DNA of 64,000 bases, from NCBI GenBank assembly GCA_022447545.1, contig JAKVBI010000011.1, positions 62,001 to 126,000 on the forward strand, written 5' to 3'. The notes beneath the pieces were generated by a model. It saw nothing but the letters and a program-made list of their open reading frames with translations, was not told the origin of the DNA and did not search any database. Position 1 is the first letter of the stretch; each line of letters opens with the position of its first letter. This document shows positions 25,011 through 34,384 of this stretch, piece by piece. Source of the DNA: Myxococcota bacterium. Lineage in GTDB: Bacteria > Myxococcota_A > UBA9160 > SMWR01. The position numbers and the translations under genes were made by a program.

Positions 25011-26087
25011 TCAGCGAGGACCAGGAAACAGATCCAGCTGGTGGCTGGTCTGGTCCTCCAGGGACAGTTTTGCCAACTGGATGCCCAGGCCGCGCACGCG
25101 AGTCGATCCGACGGGAGTTCTCTCCAGCAAGCGAGATGCGGCGCGTTGAAGGTCGTCGGCGAGGGAAACCGGCGAGTCGAGGGTGGCACTGCGGGTCGTG
25201 AGGGTCTGGTCGGAGAATCGAAGCTTGAGCGTGATCTTGTTGGCGGCCAGACCCTGGACGCGTAATTCCGCCTCCAGTTGACGCGCAAGGTCGTGAATCT
25301 GCTCCGACAAGACGATCCGGTCGGCACCGTCGTCGGCTCCTGTGCGCAGTGTCGCCTCGCGGCTGACACTCTTGGGATGTGCCACGCCTTTCACGAGCGA
25401 GTCATCGACCCCCGTGGCCAGTGCGTGGATCCGCACGCCGTGCACTCCCAGCGCCTCTTCGAGGCGATCGCGTCCCAATCCCGCCACATCGCGAACCGTC
25501 TCCGCACCCAGCTCCGCAAGTGTCTCCTCGGTTCGGGGACCGACCCCCTCGAGGACGGTTACCTCCAACTCTCCGAGGAAAGTCGCCTCCATTCCCGGCT
25601 CCACCACCGCCAGGCTTTTCGCCTCGGGCTGGTTCACAACCAGTCGTGCGAGGAACTTTCCCGAGGCCAGGCCCGCCCTGAGCGGCAGTGAAAGTTCCGA
25701 TTCCACGAGTTCACGTGCCCTCTCCACCAGTTTGCGGGGTGGATCCGGCTCAGAAGTCAGGTCGAAGTAGGCGGCGGCGAGACCCAGGGGCTCGGGCCGC
25801 GCCAACACACGTCGGAGGCACGCGAAGAACCTGCGAGAAACGTCTCGATAACGGGGCATCTCCGTACGTACGAGTCGAGCACGCGGGCACAACACCATCG
25901 CCTCGACCACCGGCATCTCCGGAATGACACCCAATTCGAGGGCGTCGGGAGTGGCCGCCTGCACCAGCCCTCGCTTGCGCGGATCTCCCCCCACGATCAC
26001 GGGCCGGCCCCCTAGTTCCGGATCGAGATTCTGCTCCACGAGGGCATAGAAGGAAGGCACCTCGACGAACAGAACACTGCGGGCCAT
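25011..26087 (-). CDS. Catalytically degenerate Y-family DNA polymerase (DinB/ImuB-like) with C-terminal clamp-binding motif
   Basis: 358 residues, alignable by eye along Escherichia coli Pol IV: VLFVEVPSFYALVEQ corresponds to the first catalytic strand and RPEPLGLAAAYFDLT to SLDEAYLDVT. The three metal-binding acids (D8, D103, E104 in Pol IV) are Glu9, Ala104 and Ala105 here, and the dNTP-contacting Tyr-x-x-Arg is Pro47 and Leu50. The thumb (LEGVGPRTEETLAELG) and little finger (SVSREATL, NKITLKLRF) are intact. The protein ends with QLDLF (350-354), a consensus beta-clamp-binding pentapeptide. Polymerisation is very unlikely; a recruiting role like that of ImuB is inferred. It starts nine bases after the penicillin-acylase-like stop, so they probably share a transcript. 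Confidence 0.92.
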   Translation of the reverse strand: MARSVLFVEVPSFYALVEQNLDPELGGRPVIVGGDPRKRGLVQAATPDALELGVIPEMPVVEAMVLCPRARLVRTEMPRYRDVSRRFFACLRRVLARPEPLGLAAAYFDLTSEPDPPRKLVERARELVESELSLPLRAGLASGKFLARLVVNQPEAKSLAVVEPGMEATFLGELEVTVLEGVGPRTEETLAELGAETVRDVAGLGRDRLEEALGVHGVRIHALATGVDDSLVKGVAHPKSVSREATLRTGADDGADRIVLSEQIHDLARQLEAELRVQGLAANKITLKLRFSDQTLTTRSATLDSPVSLADDLQRAASRLLERTPVGSTRVRGLGIQLAKLSLEDQTSHQLDLFPGPR

Positions 26088-26096
26088 AGAGGTTCG

Positions 26097-28637
26097 TCAG
26101 GTCTCCGGATTCAAAGTCAGGTGATGGACACTGGACTCTTCTACGAGTAGCTCACTGGTGGTGAGCAGGGTCGATCGCCCATGCAGCCAGTTCTCGAGAC
26201 CCGCCGAAAAATAGGGATGTCCGGGATGCTCGGACTGGCCTGGAGCCAGGGAAAACAACGCCTCATCGAGCTGGCCTGCGTCGGTTGCAAATCGGAAAGT
26301 CGATGCCACTCGTACGTCGAATGCCGTTTTCGGTGCGTATTCGGATGTATCGACGGTATCCCCATTTCCGCCCCGTGGAAATGGGCCCAGGGTCGCCACG
26401 TCCCCAAGGGGCGGCGAATGGCCCCAGGGCCGGAAGCTCAAGCCATGCAGACGCCCCCATCCCCAGCGATCTCGGTTGGAACCGAGTTCAAAGGACAGAT
26501 GCAGCCAGGTCTGCCGCAGGCTCTCGGCAATTTCGGTGCGGAGAATCCCGGGATCGCTCCACCTGAGCTCCTCCGGTCCGTCCGTGGGTTCCGCGGCCTC
26601 CGCCCGCATCAAGACCTGACCGATCCAGTCCGATGGCTTCGCCTGCGGGAGCCTTTGGTAGTGCTGAGCCAGGTCCTCTCCGAGAGCGCGAGTCAGCAGC
26701 TTGGCACTCAGCCGATCCAGGAACACGTGGTAGGCCGCAGACCCGACACTCCCCGGACCGGTCTCTCCGTCCCACCCCTGCAACAAATTCGCGATCTCCT
26801 CAGCTTCTGGTCCCAGGTCCGGCACCCCCTTGGACCACGCCACGGCACGCTGCGCCAGGTTGCGGGCCCTCGCGGCCCGGTGATCTCCCTGCTGTTGAGC
26901 CATGGACCGCAAATCGACCCGCTCTAGGGCGGTTTGGGCGGCCAACAATTCGCCAATGCGCGTGGCACGCGCCCCTCCTCTCCAGAGCCATTCGATCCGA
27001 GGTGAATCGTCATTCATCGGCAGGGGATTGTCGGCGGCGATGACCCAATCCGGATCGCCCTCTACCCGCGGGAGGTCTTCGAAGGGGATCGGGCCCTTCC
27101 AGTCGTACCATTTCGGTCGACCCGGTAGGGGCGTCAGGCCCCACTCGAATCCACGCCTCGGGATCCAGCCCGCCACCTGCATCCCGATCTTCCCCTGTCG
27201 ATCGGCATACACCACGGCGAGGGGCGGCTCGTGGTGCCTCCCCAGAGCGCTCACGAGTTCCAAAGCATTTCCGGCCGACGCCACGGCGTGAAACGCCGCT
27301 AGGGTCTCGGCTGAATCAGTCAGCGCCCCGGCCCATGCCACGGAAAGCGGCTCCTTGGAATCTCCAGAGGACTCCTCCAGGACCGGACCATGCCGTGTCG
27401 AGCGGACAGTCAGCCACTCATCCTCGCCACCGAGGACCTCGATGCGCTCAGTTCGAAGCTCGAAGGGCTTCCAGCCGCGACCATGGTTATACCGACTCGG
27501 ATCCGATGGATCCTGGACCTCTTCGTACAGGTCGGTCGTCGATGCGCGCGCATGGGTCGATGCCCAGGTGACTTCGCCATTTCGACCCGTCCAAAAAATG
27601 GGGATTCCCGGCAGCGTGGCGCCCGCGACATCCAACCCACCCCCCCGGATATGAGCCACGTAGTAACCCGAAGGAACCGTGGGAGCGAGATGTGCGTCGG
27701 CCACCAGAATCGGACTCCCACTCCGGGTGAATCTCCCGGAAATCGCCCATGCACTGCTCCCGACTCCGCGTCCCTCAAGCCCAGCCGATCGCCGAACCGG
27801 GTCGGGGACCAGCCATCGCAACCCGGGGCGGACCGCTCCCGCCCAGACCCCCGTGGCCAGAGCACTCGCCTGCTCGGGGATCGACTCACCGGGATTCGCG
27901 TTGGACAGACTTGGGAAAAACGGGCTTGCCCGATAACGACCGAGATGTTCCACGAGGTCGGCGAGGACGAGTCCGACGTCCAGCGCCGACGAAAGCCCCC
28001 ACGCGTGCTGTTTGAGTACGACCAGCGAATCCTCGGCACGCCAGGGTTCCCACTCGAGGCGGACGGAATCGCCCTCGGCCGGGTTGCGAAGGCTCAGAGG
28101 CGGGGCCACCTCACCCTCCCGAACTCGAGCGATATGCGCGTTCACTCCCGCGGCATAGGCCTCCAGGATCCGTCGCTCCCGTCCCGACATTCCGGCAAAG
28201 TCCCGGGCTGCCAGCCCCCGGAAGTCGAGCGTGCGTGCCAGACGATCGGCGGGAAGACCTGGCGCACCCATCAGTTCCGCGGAACGCCCCTGAGCGCTGC
28301 GGGAAAGCCAGAGCATCTGAGCCAGGCGATCCTGTGCATGGGCAAATCCGAGGCCGAAATAGGCATCGAACTCACCATCCGCCTCAACGTGTGGAACCCC
28401 GTGGGCATCCCGCAGGATCTGCATCGGCCGATTCGAGCCGCGCACTTCGATCGTTCCGTCGAAGATCGGAAATGCCGCAGTCTCCCGCCCTCGTTCACGA
28501 GCGAACCCAAGAGCTACACCGATTCCGCCTACCACAAGCGCACCCAAAAGCATCCCGGCCCACCGCCGTGTCCAGTGGGAACCCGGACCTGAGCGCAGAT
28601 CCGCCGTCTTTGCGAAACGCCCGTGAGCAACGTTCAT
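26097..28637 (-). CDS. Penicillin acylase family (Ntn hydrolase) protein
   Basis: 846 residues. The N terminus has a transmembrane or signal segment (MLLGALVVGGIGVALGF, about 29-45) without an obvious lipobox. Family landmarks: ILRDAHGVPHVEADGEFDAYFGLGFAHAQDRL, and the autoproteolytic site GVG-SSAWAISG, where Ser294 would become the N-terminal nucleophile of the beta chain. PIFWTGRNGEVTWASTH follows. In many relatives Asn comes after the nucleophile; here it is Ser. Members hydrolyse penicillins, acyl-homoserine lactones or other amides in the periplasm; the substrate cannot be told. Start at ATG with a GGGGGA ribosome-binding site. Divergent to gap. Confidence 0.92.
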   Translation of the reverse strand: MNVAHGRFAKTADLRSGPGSHWTRRWAGMLLGALVVGGIGVALGFARERGRETAAFPIFDGTIEVRGSNRPMQILRDAHGVPHVEADGEFDAYFGLGFAHAQDRLAQMLWLSRSAQGRSAELMGAPGLPADRLARTLDFRGLAARDFAGMSGRERRILEAYAAGVNAHIARVREGEVAPPLSLRNPAEGDSVRLEWEPWRAEDSLVVLKQHAWGLSSALDVGLVLADLVEHLGRYRASPFFPSLSNANPGESIPEQASALATGVWAGAVRPGLRWLVPDPVRRSAGLEGRGVGSSAWAISGRFTRSGSPILVADAHLAPTVPSGYYVAHIRGGGLDVAGATLPGIPIFWTGRNGEVTWASTHARASTTDLYEEVQDPSDPSRYNHGRGWKPFELRTERIEVLGGEDEWLTVRSTRHGPVLEESSGDSKEPLSVAWAGALTDSAETLAAFHAVASAGNALELVSALGRHHEPPLAVVYADRQGKIGMQVAGWIPRRGFEWGLTPLPGRPKWYDWKGPIPFEDLPRVEGDPDWVIAADNPLPMNDDSPRIEWLWRGGARATRIGELLAAQTALERVDLRSMAQQQGDHRAARARNLAQRAVAWSKGVPDLGPEAEEIANLLQGWDGETGPGSVGSAAYHVFLDRLSAKLLTRALGEDLAQHYQRLPQAKPSDWIGQVLMRAEAAEPTDGPEELRWSDPGILRTEIAESLRQTWLHLSFELGSNRDRWGWGRLHGLSFRPWGHSPPLGDVATLGPFPRGGNGDTVDTSEYAPKTAFDVRVASTFRFATDAGQLDEALFSLAPGQSEHPGHPYFSAGLENWLHGRSTLLTTSELLVEESSVHHLTLNPET

Positions 28638-28875
28638 CGTGATTCCCCCAGTCGGATCCGCCGCCCCGGCCCCCCGGGGTGGCTCCGAGCCTTCGATTGC
28701 CCGATCCCACAGGAACGCCTTGCTGGCGGGCCTTTTTCCTCCCCTCTCCTATCGGCTGAACGGCCCGCGGGGCGTAGCGCGAGGGGGTCTTGGGGGCAGC
28801 CAGTGGAAACTCGTCTGGCAAGCCACCGATCGAGCGGATACCTTGCGCCCGCCCAACCATCGAGGAGTCCAAGAC

Positions 28876-29871
28876 ATGGCCACACCCATCGGAATCAACG
28901 GATTTGGACGGATCGGACGACTGGTCTTCCGCGCCGCGCGCGGTCGAGATCTCGACATCGTCGGAATCAACGATCTCACAGACGCCGAAACCCTTGCCCA
29001 CCTGCTGAAGTACGACTCCATCCACGGGCAATACCCGGGAACCGTGGAGGCAGGCGATTCCGCCATTGTGGTCGATGGCAAAACGATTCCCATCTCCGCT
29101 GAACGCGATCCCGCACAGCTTCCCTGGAAAAAACTGGGTGCGGAAATCGTCGTCGAGTCAACAGGCCATTTCACCAACCGAGAAGGTGCCGCCAAGCATC
29201 TCGAAGCCGGCGCCAACCGCGTGATCATCAGCGCGCCGGCCACCGACCCCGATGTCACCATCGTACTTGGCGTCAACACCGAGGCCTACGATCCCGCGAA
29301 CCACCGGATCATCTCGAACGCATCGTGCACCACGAACTGCCTGGGCCCGGTGGCCAAAATCCTGAACGACGAGTTCGGCGTCGAGAGCGGGTGGATGACC
29401 ACCATCCACGCGTATACCAACGATCAGGTGACTCTCGACTTCCCCCATAGCGACCTCCGCCGCGCTCGCGCGGCGGGAGTGTCGATGATTCCCACGAGTA
29501 CCGGCGCAGCGCGCGCCATCGGTCTCGTTCTGCCCGAACTCAAGGGAAAGCTCGACGGTTACGCAATGCGTGTCCCGACTGCCGACGTCTCCGTCGTCGA
29601 CCTCTCAGCCAAGCTGAAAACAGCAACCGACGCGGATGCGATCAATGCCGCGATGAAGGCCGCCTCGGAAGGACCTATGGCGGGCATTCTGGAGTACTGC
29701 GAAAAGCCGCTGGTCTCCATCGACTTCCTCGGGAACCGGCACTCCTCGATCCTCGACTCCGGTTTCACCAAGGTCATGGACGGCAACTTCGCCAAGTTGA
29801 TGTCGTGGTACGACAATGAATGGGGCTACTCCTCTCGTGTGGTCGACCTGGCGCTCTTGATGGGCGGCTGA
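28876..29871 (+). CDS. gap: Glyceraldehyde-3-phosphate dehydrogenase (type I)
   Basis: 331 residues from the ATG giving MATPIGINGFGRIGRLVFRA, preceded by GAGGAG at eight bases; the open frame further upstream is not coding. The catalytic Cys151 lies in NASCTTNC; the NAD-binding Rossmann loop is GFGRIGR and the substrate loop WMTTIHAYTNDQ is present. It oxidises glyceraldehyde-3-phosphate to 1,3-bisphosphoglycerate with NAD in glycolysis and gluconeogenesis. First gene of the gap-pgk-tpiA-secG run; the pgk start lies four bases after its stop. Confidence 0.98.
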   Translation: MATPIGINGFGRIGRLVFRAARGRDLDIVGINDLTDAETLAHLLKYDSIHGQYPGTVEAGDSAIVVDGKTIPISAERDPAQLPWKKLGAEIVVESTGHFTNREGAAKHLEAGANRVIISAPATDPDVTIVLGVNTEAYDPANHRIISNASCTTNCLGPVAKILNDEFGVESGWMTTIHAYTNDQVTLDFPHSDLRRARAAGVSMIPTSTGAARAIGLVLPELKGKLDGYAMRVPTADVSVVDLSAKLKTATDADAINAAMKAASEGPMAGILEYCEKPLVSIDFLGNRHSSILDSGFTKVMDGNFAKLMSWYDNEWGYSSRVVDLALLMGG

Positions 29872-29874
29872 TCG

Positions 29875-31056
29875 GTGGCGATTCCGGGTCTCGACGATCT
29901 GATCGCCTCTGGCCTGCGTGGGAAGCGTGTGCTGGTACGGGCAGATCTGAACGTGCCCATGGCCCACGGTTCCATCACCGACGACACCCGGCTCCGGGCA
30001 TCACTTCCCACCCTTCAGCGGCTCCGGGAGGCGGGAGCGCGGGTGGTGGTGACCTCACACCTTGGGCGCCCCAAAGGCGATCGGAAGGCTGAGTTCAGCC
30101 TACGGCCGGTTTCCAAGGCCCTGGCCGACCTGCTCGATGCACCGGTGGCCTTCTGCGAAGAAAACGTGGGGCGAAAACCTCTGGAGGCGATCGCTGAACT
30201 GACCGAGGGGCAGATCATCGTTCTGGAGAACCTGCGCTTCGACCCGGGCGAAGAGCAGAACGCCCCCGCCTTCGTACGCTCATTGGCCGAACTTGCAGAT
30301 GCCTACGTGAACGACGCCTTTGGAACGGCCCACCGCGCGCACGCGTCTACGGCGGGAGTGGCGCGACAAATCCCACACGTCGCCGCGGGAGATCTACTGA
30401 CGGCGGAAATCGAGCACCTGCGCGCGGTACGCGAACCCGCGCGCCCCCTGCTCGTCGTCCTTGGTGGTGCGAAGGTCTCGGACAAGATCAGCGTCCTCGA
30501 CGCGCTCGCACCCCATGCCGACACCCTCGCAATCGGGGGAGCCATGGCGTACACGTTCCTGGCCGCTCGCGGCGTGGCGGTGGGAAATTCACTCATCGAG
30601 CCCACCGCCTTCGAAGATGCAAAACGAGTGGAAGCCCTGGCCGCAGAGGCCGGCAACAAACTCCTCCTGCCCAGTGACCACATCATCGCGCAGGAGATTT
30701 CAGCGGAGTCCCCGACCCGAATCGTCGAGGAAATTCCCAAGGGCTGGATGGGCGTCGACATCGGGCCAGAGACGGCCGAGCGCTACAAGAACGAGGCGCG
30801 CCAGGCCCAGACCGTGTTCTGGAACGGCCCGATGGGAATTTTTGAAATCGAGCCCTTCGCGACCGGCACTCGCTCGGTTGCCCAGGGCCTGGCCGCCAGT
30901 GGCGGACTGACTGTCGTCGGTGGGGGCGACTCCCTCTCCGCCATCAACGGGCTGGGGCTCGGCGATGAAATCGACCACCTTTCAACGGGCGGCGGCGCAG
31001 CCCTCGAGTTCGTCCAGGGACTCGAACTTCCTGGCGTCGCCGAATTGGAGCGATGA
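29875..31056 (+). CDS. pgk: Phosphoglycerate kinase
   Basis: 393 residues with a GTG start directly after gap. N-terminal KRVLVRADLNVPM and HLGRPKG bind 3-phosphoglycerate; the LLVVLGGAKVSDKI segment and the C-terminal GGGDSLSAINGLG and STGGGAALEFVQG form the nucleotide site. It transfers phosphate from 1,3-bisphosphoglycerate to ADP. Normal length for a bacterial monofunctional enzyme. The downstream tpiA start overlaps its stop by four bases. Confidence 0.98.
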   Translation: MAIPGLDDLIASGLRGKRVLVRADLNVPMAHGSITDDTRLRASLPTLQRLREAGARVVVTSHLGRPKGDRKAEFSLRPVSKALADLLDAPVAFCEENVGRKPLEAIAELTEGQIIVLENLRFDPGEEQNAPAFVRSLAELADAYVNDAFGTAHRAHASTAGVARQIPHVAAGDLLTAEIEHLRAVREPARPLLVVLGGAKVSDKISVLDALAPHADTLAIGGAMAYTFLAARGVAVGNSLIEPTAFEDAKRVEALAAEAGNKLLLPSDHIIAQEISAESPTRIVEEIPKGWMGVDIGPETAERYKNEARQAQTVFWNGPMGIFEIEPFATGTRSVAQGLAASGGLTVVGGGDSLSAINGLGLGDEIDHLSTGGGAALEFVQGLELPGVAELER

Positions 31057-31823
31057 GCGTGCGCACACCCATCATGGCAGCCAACTGGAAGATGCAAAAA
31101 ACCGCGGACGAAACCGCCGCATTCCTAGCCGGCTTCCTGCCTTTGGTAGAGACGACCGCGGACGTGGAAATCGTCATCGCGCCGCCCTTCACATCGCTCG
31201 ATCGCGCCAGCCAGCAGCTCAGAAACGCCTCCGTGCACCTTTCCGCCCAGAACGTCAGCAATGAAGAGAAAGGGGCGTTTACCGGCGAGATCTCGGTGTC
31301 CATGCTGCAGGAGTTCTCCTGCACGTACACGATCGTGGGTCACAGCGAGCGACGCGGTCTGTATGGAGAAACCGACACGTTGATCAGTCAAAAGGCGGCC
31401 ATGCTACTGAGCCACGAAATCCTGCCCATCGTCTGCGTGGGCGAGACGCTGGAAGAGCGAGAAGCCGATCGCACCTTCGACGTGCTGCGCACGCAGCTCT
31501 CCGGCAGTCTCGCCGGTGTTCCTGCAGAGCGCGTACCCGAGATCGTCATCGCCTACGAACCCGTCTGGGCCATCGGGACCGGCAAGACCGCTACCCCTGA
31601 AATTGCCCAGGAAGCCCACGCCTTCATCCGACGAGAACTGGTCGCCTCTTGGGGCGAAAGCGGCCAGCAGACGAGAATTCAGTACGGGGGCTCGGTGAAG
31701 CCGGAGAACGTGTTCGATCTCATGAAGTGCCCCGACATCGACGGGGCCCTGGTGGGCGGAGCCAGCCTCGAACCGGATTCCTTCTCCAAGATCGTCCATT
31801 TCGAGCAACAAGGCGGCGAGTGA
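31053..31823 (+). CDS. tpiA: Triosephosphate isomerase
   Basis: 256 residues, TIM barrel. Active-site residues are visible: Asn and Lys in AANWKMQK, the catalytic His in VGHSERR, the catalytic Glu in YEPVWAIGTGKTA, and the phosphate-binding loop IQYGGSVKPEN with DGALVGGASL. It interconverts dihydroxyacetone phosphate and glyceraldehyde-3-phosphate. The ATG overlaps the pgk stop (ATGA), so it is translationally coupled. Confidence 0.98.
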   Translation: MSVRTPIMAANWKMQKTADETAAFLAGFLPLVETTADVEIVIAPPFTSLDRASQQLRNASVHLSAQNVSNEEKGAFTGEISVSMLQEFSCTYTIVGHSERRGLYGETDTLISQKAAMLLSHEILPIVCVGETLEEREADRTFDVLRTQLSGSLAGVPAERVPEIVIAYEPVWAIGTGKTATPEIAQEAHAFIRRELVASWGESGQQTRIQYGGSVKPENVFDLMKCPDIDGALVGGASLEPDSFSKIVHFEQQGGE

Positions 31824-31920
31824 CGATGGCCGAGGACCGGGGCCTCCGATCTGAGCCAAACCGGCGGGCCCGGGATCTGCGAGCTACCGTGGGTTTCCCG
31901 AGAAACCAGGAGAGGATGCA

Positions 31921-32283
31921 TTGAGCGCTGTCATTACGGTTATGCACGTCATCGTCTGCATCTTTCTGATCGCTGTGATCCTCCTCCAGCGGGGCAAGGG
32001 AGCGGACATTGGAGCTGCCTTCGGAGGCGGAGGTGGGGCCACGGTCTTCGGGAGTCGAGGCGCTGGAAATTTCCTGACCAAATTGACGACGATTTCGGCG
32101 GTCGTCTTCATGGCCACGAGCTTGGCGCTCTCCTACCTGTACACCCAGTCGGCCGAGGAACGCCTGTTCACCGATGGGATCGAGGACTCGATGGAGGAGC
32201 CGGCGGCGTCTCCGTTCGAGGAGTTGGGCACGGTCCCGGCGGACCCCGCGCCCGGCAGCGCAGAGCCCGCTCCCGAATCCTGA
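31921..32283 (+). CDS. secG: Protein-export membrane protein SecG
   Basis: 120 residues starting at TTG with AGGAGAGG upstream; the ATG five bases before it is out of frame and meets an immediate stop. SecG topology: the first helix VIVCIFLIAVILLQ, the conserved cytoplasmic loop RGKGADIGAAFGGGGGATVFGSRG, the second helix TISAVVFMATSLALSYLY, then an acidic Pro-rich tail of about 45 residues, longer than in many SecG proteins. It is an accessory subunit of the SecYEG translocon. The position behind tpiA is a common arrangement. Confidence 0.96.
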   Translation: MSAVITVMHVIVCIFLIAVILLQRGKGADIGAAFGGGGGATVFGSRGAGNFLTKLTTISAVVFMATSLALSYLYTQSAEERLFTDGIEDSMEEPAASPFEELGTVPADPAPGSAEPAPES

Positions 32284-32368
32284 GCCTCCAACCAGGCCCC
32301 CCCAAGGCAACGAATCCCGCTGGCGGAGGCAAGAGACTGTCGGCTAGCCTCCGGGCTCCGAGTCCAAT

Positions 32369-32455
32369 GCGGCAGTGGCGGAATTGGTAGACGCACCAGC
32401 TTGAGGGGCTGGCGGGGGCAACCCCGTGGAGGTTCGAATCCTCTCTGCCGCACCA
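32369..32455 (+). tRNA. tRNA-Leu (anticodon GAG)
   Basis: An 87-base tRNA with acceptor stem GCGGCAG/CTGCCGC, discriminator A and encoded CCA. The anticodon arm CCAGC-TTGAGGG-GCTGG gives GAG (reads CUC/CUU). The long variable arm (GGCGGGGGCAACCCCGT region) marks a class II Leu tRNA, and the T-arm has GGTTCGAATC. It lies just downstream of secG. Confidence 0.97.
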
Positions 32456-32502
32456 GCACCCCCCCCGGGTCCCGAGAGGGGGTCCCTCTCGAGCGATCTC
32501 CC

Positions 32503-33132
32503 TCAGTCCTCCGGGGCGGTGCGTCGTTCCAGGAGCCTTTCGACCCAACGCTGATAGAGCTCGAGGGGCTGGGCTCCGACGATGATGGCGTCGTCACCCC
32601 GCACGCGGACGGCAGGGACACCCGTAACACCCCGCTCTCGGGCGGCGGCATCCTCCATCCGAATCTCCCGTTGCAACTCGGCATCGTGACTGAGCCCGAA
32701 TGCCTCGGGCTCCAAGCCCAATTCAAGCCACAGCGACTCCAGCGTAGCGGTGTCGCTGATGTCGCGGTTCTCTGAAAAGTAGGCTTGCAGCAGGCGGCCA
32801 TGGACCTGGCGAAACGCATCGCGGCTCAGCCGCGCAGCAGCCCGGGCAACACATTGCGCAGGCAGGCTATGAGAGGGCGGCGAGTCCTTGCCCTGCCATG
32901 CCCGGAATTCTCCGGCATCGGGCTCCGCAGCGGGTCGCTCCCACGAGCGCGTATACGCCTGAAAACGCACGGGGTCGCGATCGAAACGGGGCTCCCGGCG
33001 AAGCAGATACGCTCTCCACGACAACCTCAGGGCCTCGCCAAACTCCGCCTGGAGGCGTTCGAGGCGCACGGAAGCGTTGTAGCACCAGGGGCACAAATAA
33101 TCGGAGTAGACGACGAGTTCAACCGGTTCCAT
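32503..33132 (-). CDS. DsbA/FrnE-family thiol oxidoreductase
   Basis: 209 residues with no signal peptide. The thioredoxin-fold active site CPWC is at residues 14-17 (YSDYLCPWC), the helical insertion covers about 60-150, and the cis-proline loop is in GVTGVPAVRV. This is the FrnE-like cytoplasmic branch of the DsbA superfamily, which also includes 2-hydroxychromene-2-carboxylate isomerases; a CxxC pair favours redox chemistry. It is divergent to the aldolase gene. Confidence 0.9.
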   Translation of the reverse strand: MEPVELVVYSDYLCPWCYNASVRLERLQAEFGEALRLSWRAYLLRREPRFDRDPVRFQAYTRSWERPAAEPDAGEFRAWQGKDSPPSHSLPAQCVARAAARLSRDAFRQVHGRLLQAYFSENRDISDTATLESLWLELGLEPEAFGLSHDAELQREIRMEDAAARERGVTGVPAVRVRGDDAIIVGAQPLELYQRWVERLLERRTAPED

Positions 33133-33367
33133 TGACGACCCACACCAGACTTTCCGGGCGCCTACAAGAAACCACGGAACGCTCCCCCCCGCATGGCCGG
33201 TGATGTGCTAGAAGAAAAGCCAGGGACCGACTCCAGTGCTGGAACCGGTGCGAATGCCCTGAGGATGCCCCGGGTTCGTGTGGATTGCGTGTGGACCGCG
33301 CAGATCGCGAGAACCAAATTGTGAGGGGACTGTCCTCATCAATGCAAATTCAGGAGACGAGAATTCG

Positions 33368-34384
33368 ATGAGCGAACTCGAAACGATCGCGAACGCCATG
33401 GTTGCACCGGGCAAGGGAATTTTGGCAGCCGACGAGAGCTCCCCCACGATCAAGAAGCGCTTCGACTCGATCGGCGTCGAATCCACGGAAGAGAACCGGC
33501 GAGCCTATCGAGATCTGCTGTTCACGACAGGCGATGCCGAGAAATTCATCAGCGGCGTCATCCTATTCGACGAAACCCTCCGGCAAAACAGCGCCGATGG
33601 AACCCCCTTCCCGAAACTTTTGGAAAGTCGGGGCATCCTGCCCGGAATCAAGGTGGACAAGGGAGCCAAAGACCTGGCTGGCGCACCGGGGGAAAAAGTC
33701 ACCGAGGGTCTCGACGGCCTTCGCGACCGAGTGGCGGAATACCACAGCCTAGGAGCACGCTTCGCGAAATGGCGCGCCGTCATCACCATTGGCGATGGAA
33801 TTCCCAGCGATTATTGCCTCGACACCAACGCCCACGCCCTGGCACGCTACGCGGCCCTCTGCCTGGAGGGAGGCCTGGTTCCGATCGTCGAGCCCGAAGT
33901 CCTGATGGATGGCCCTCACGACATCGAGCGCTGCTACTCGGTTACTGAGCGCACCCTCACGCGAGTCTTTTCTGCGCTCAACGATCAACGCGTGCCGTTG
34001 GAGCAGATCGTGTTGAAGCCCAACATGGTGGTTTCAGGAACCGAGTGCTCTTCTCAAGCCAGCGTCTCAGAAGTCGCGGAAGCAACCCTGCGTTGTTTCC
34101 GAAATACAGTCCCCGCAGCAGTGCCGGGTATCGTGTTCCTCTCGGGCGGCCAAAGTGACGAACTGGCAACCGCACACCTCTCTGAGATGAACCGCCAGGG
34201 AGGCGGCCCCTGGGAGCTCTCCTTCTCCTACGGTCGAGCGCTCCAGGCGGCCCCGCTCAAGGCCTGGTCCGGAAAGTCGGAGAACGCCGAGGCGGCGCAG
34301 AAGGCCTTCCTACATCGAGCCCGCTGCAACGGAGCTGCCCGGACGGGTGAATACACGGACGCCATGGAGGCCAGCGCCGCCTAG
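33368..34384 (+). CDS. Fructose-bisphosphate aldolase, class I
   Basis: 338 residues from the ATG giving MSELETIANAM, with AGGAGA ten bases upstream. The class I (metal-independent, Schiff-base) type is shown by APGKGILAADESSPTIKKRF, by the catalytic lysine in QIVLKPNMV and by VFLSGGQSDE. It cleaves fructose-1,6-bisphosphate into the two triose phosphates and fits with the nearby gap-pgk-tpiA operon, though it is transcribed separately. The sequence is of the long eukaryote-like class I type, not the archaeal DhnA type. The upstream 235-base divergent region has an imperfect inverted repeat (TGAGG...CCTCA near 33324) of unknown meaning. Confidence 0.96.
   Translation: MSELETIANAMVAPGKGILAADESSPTIKKRFDSIGVESTEENRRAYRDLLFTTGDAEKFISGVILFDETLRQNSADGTPFPKLLESRGILPGIKVDKGAKDLAGAPGEKVTEGLDGLRDRVAEYHSLGARFAKWRAVITIGDGIPSDYCLDTNAHALARYAALCLEGGLVPIVEPEVLMDGPHDIERCYSVTERTLTRVFSALNDQRVPLEQIVLKPNMVVSGTECSSQASVSEVAEATLRCFRNTVPAAVPGIVFLSGGQSDELATAHLSEMNRQGGGPWELSFSYGRALQAAPLKAWSGKSENAEAAQKAFLHRARCNGAARTGEYTDAMEASAA

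Noticed and set aside
27390-28592. A 400-codon plus-strand open frame opposite the penicillin-acylase gene.
   Set aside because: No domain, Arg/Pro/Ser-rich composition typical of the reverse strand of a GC-rich gene; the acylase frame explains the region.
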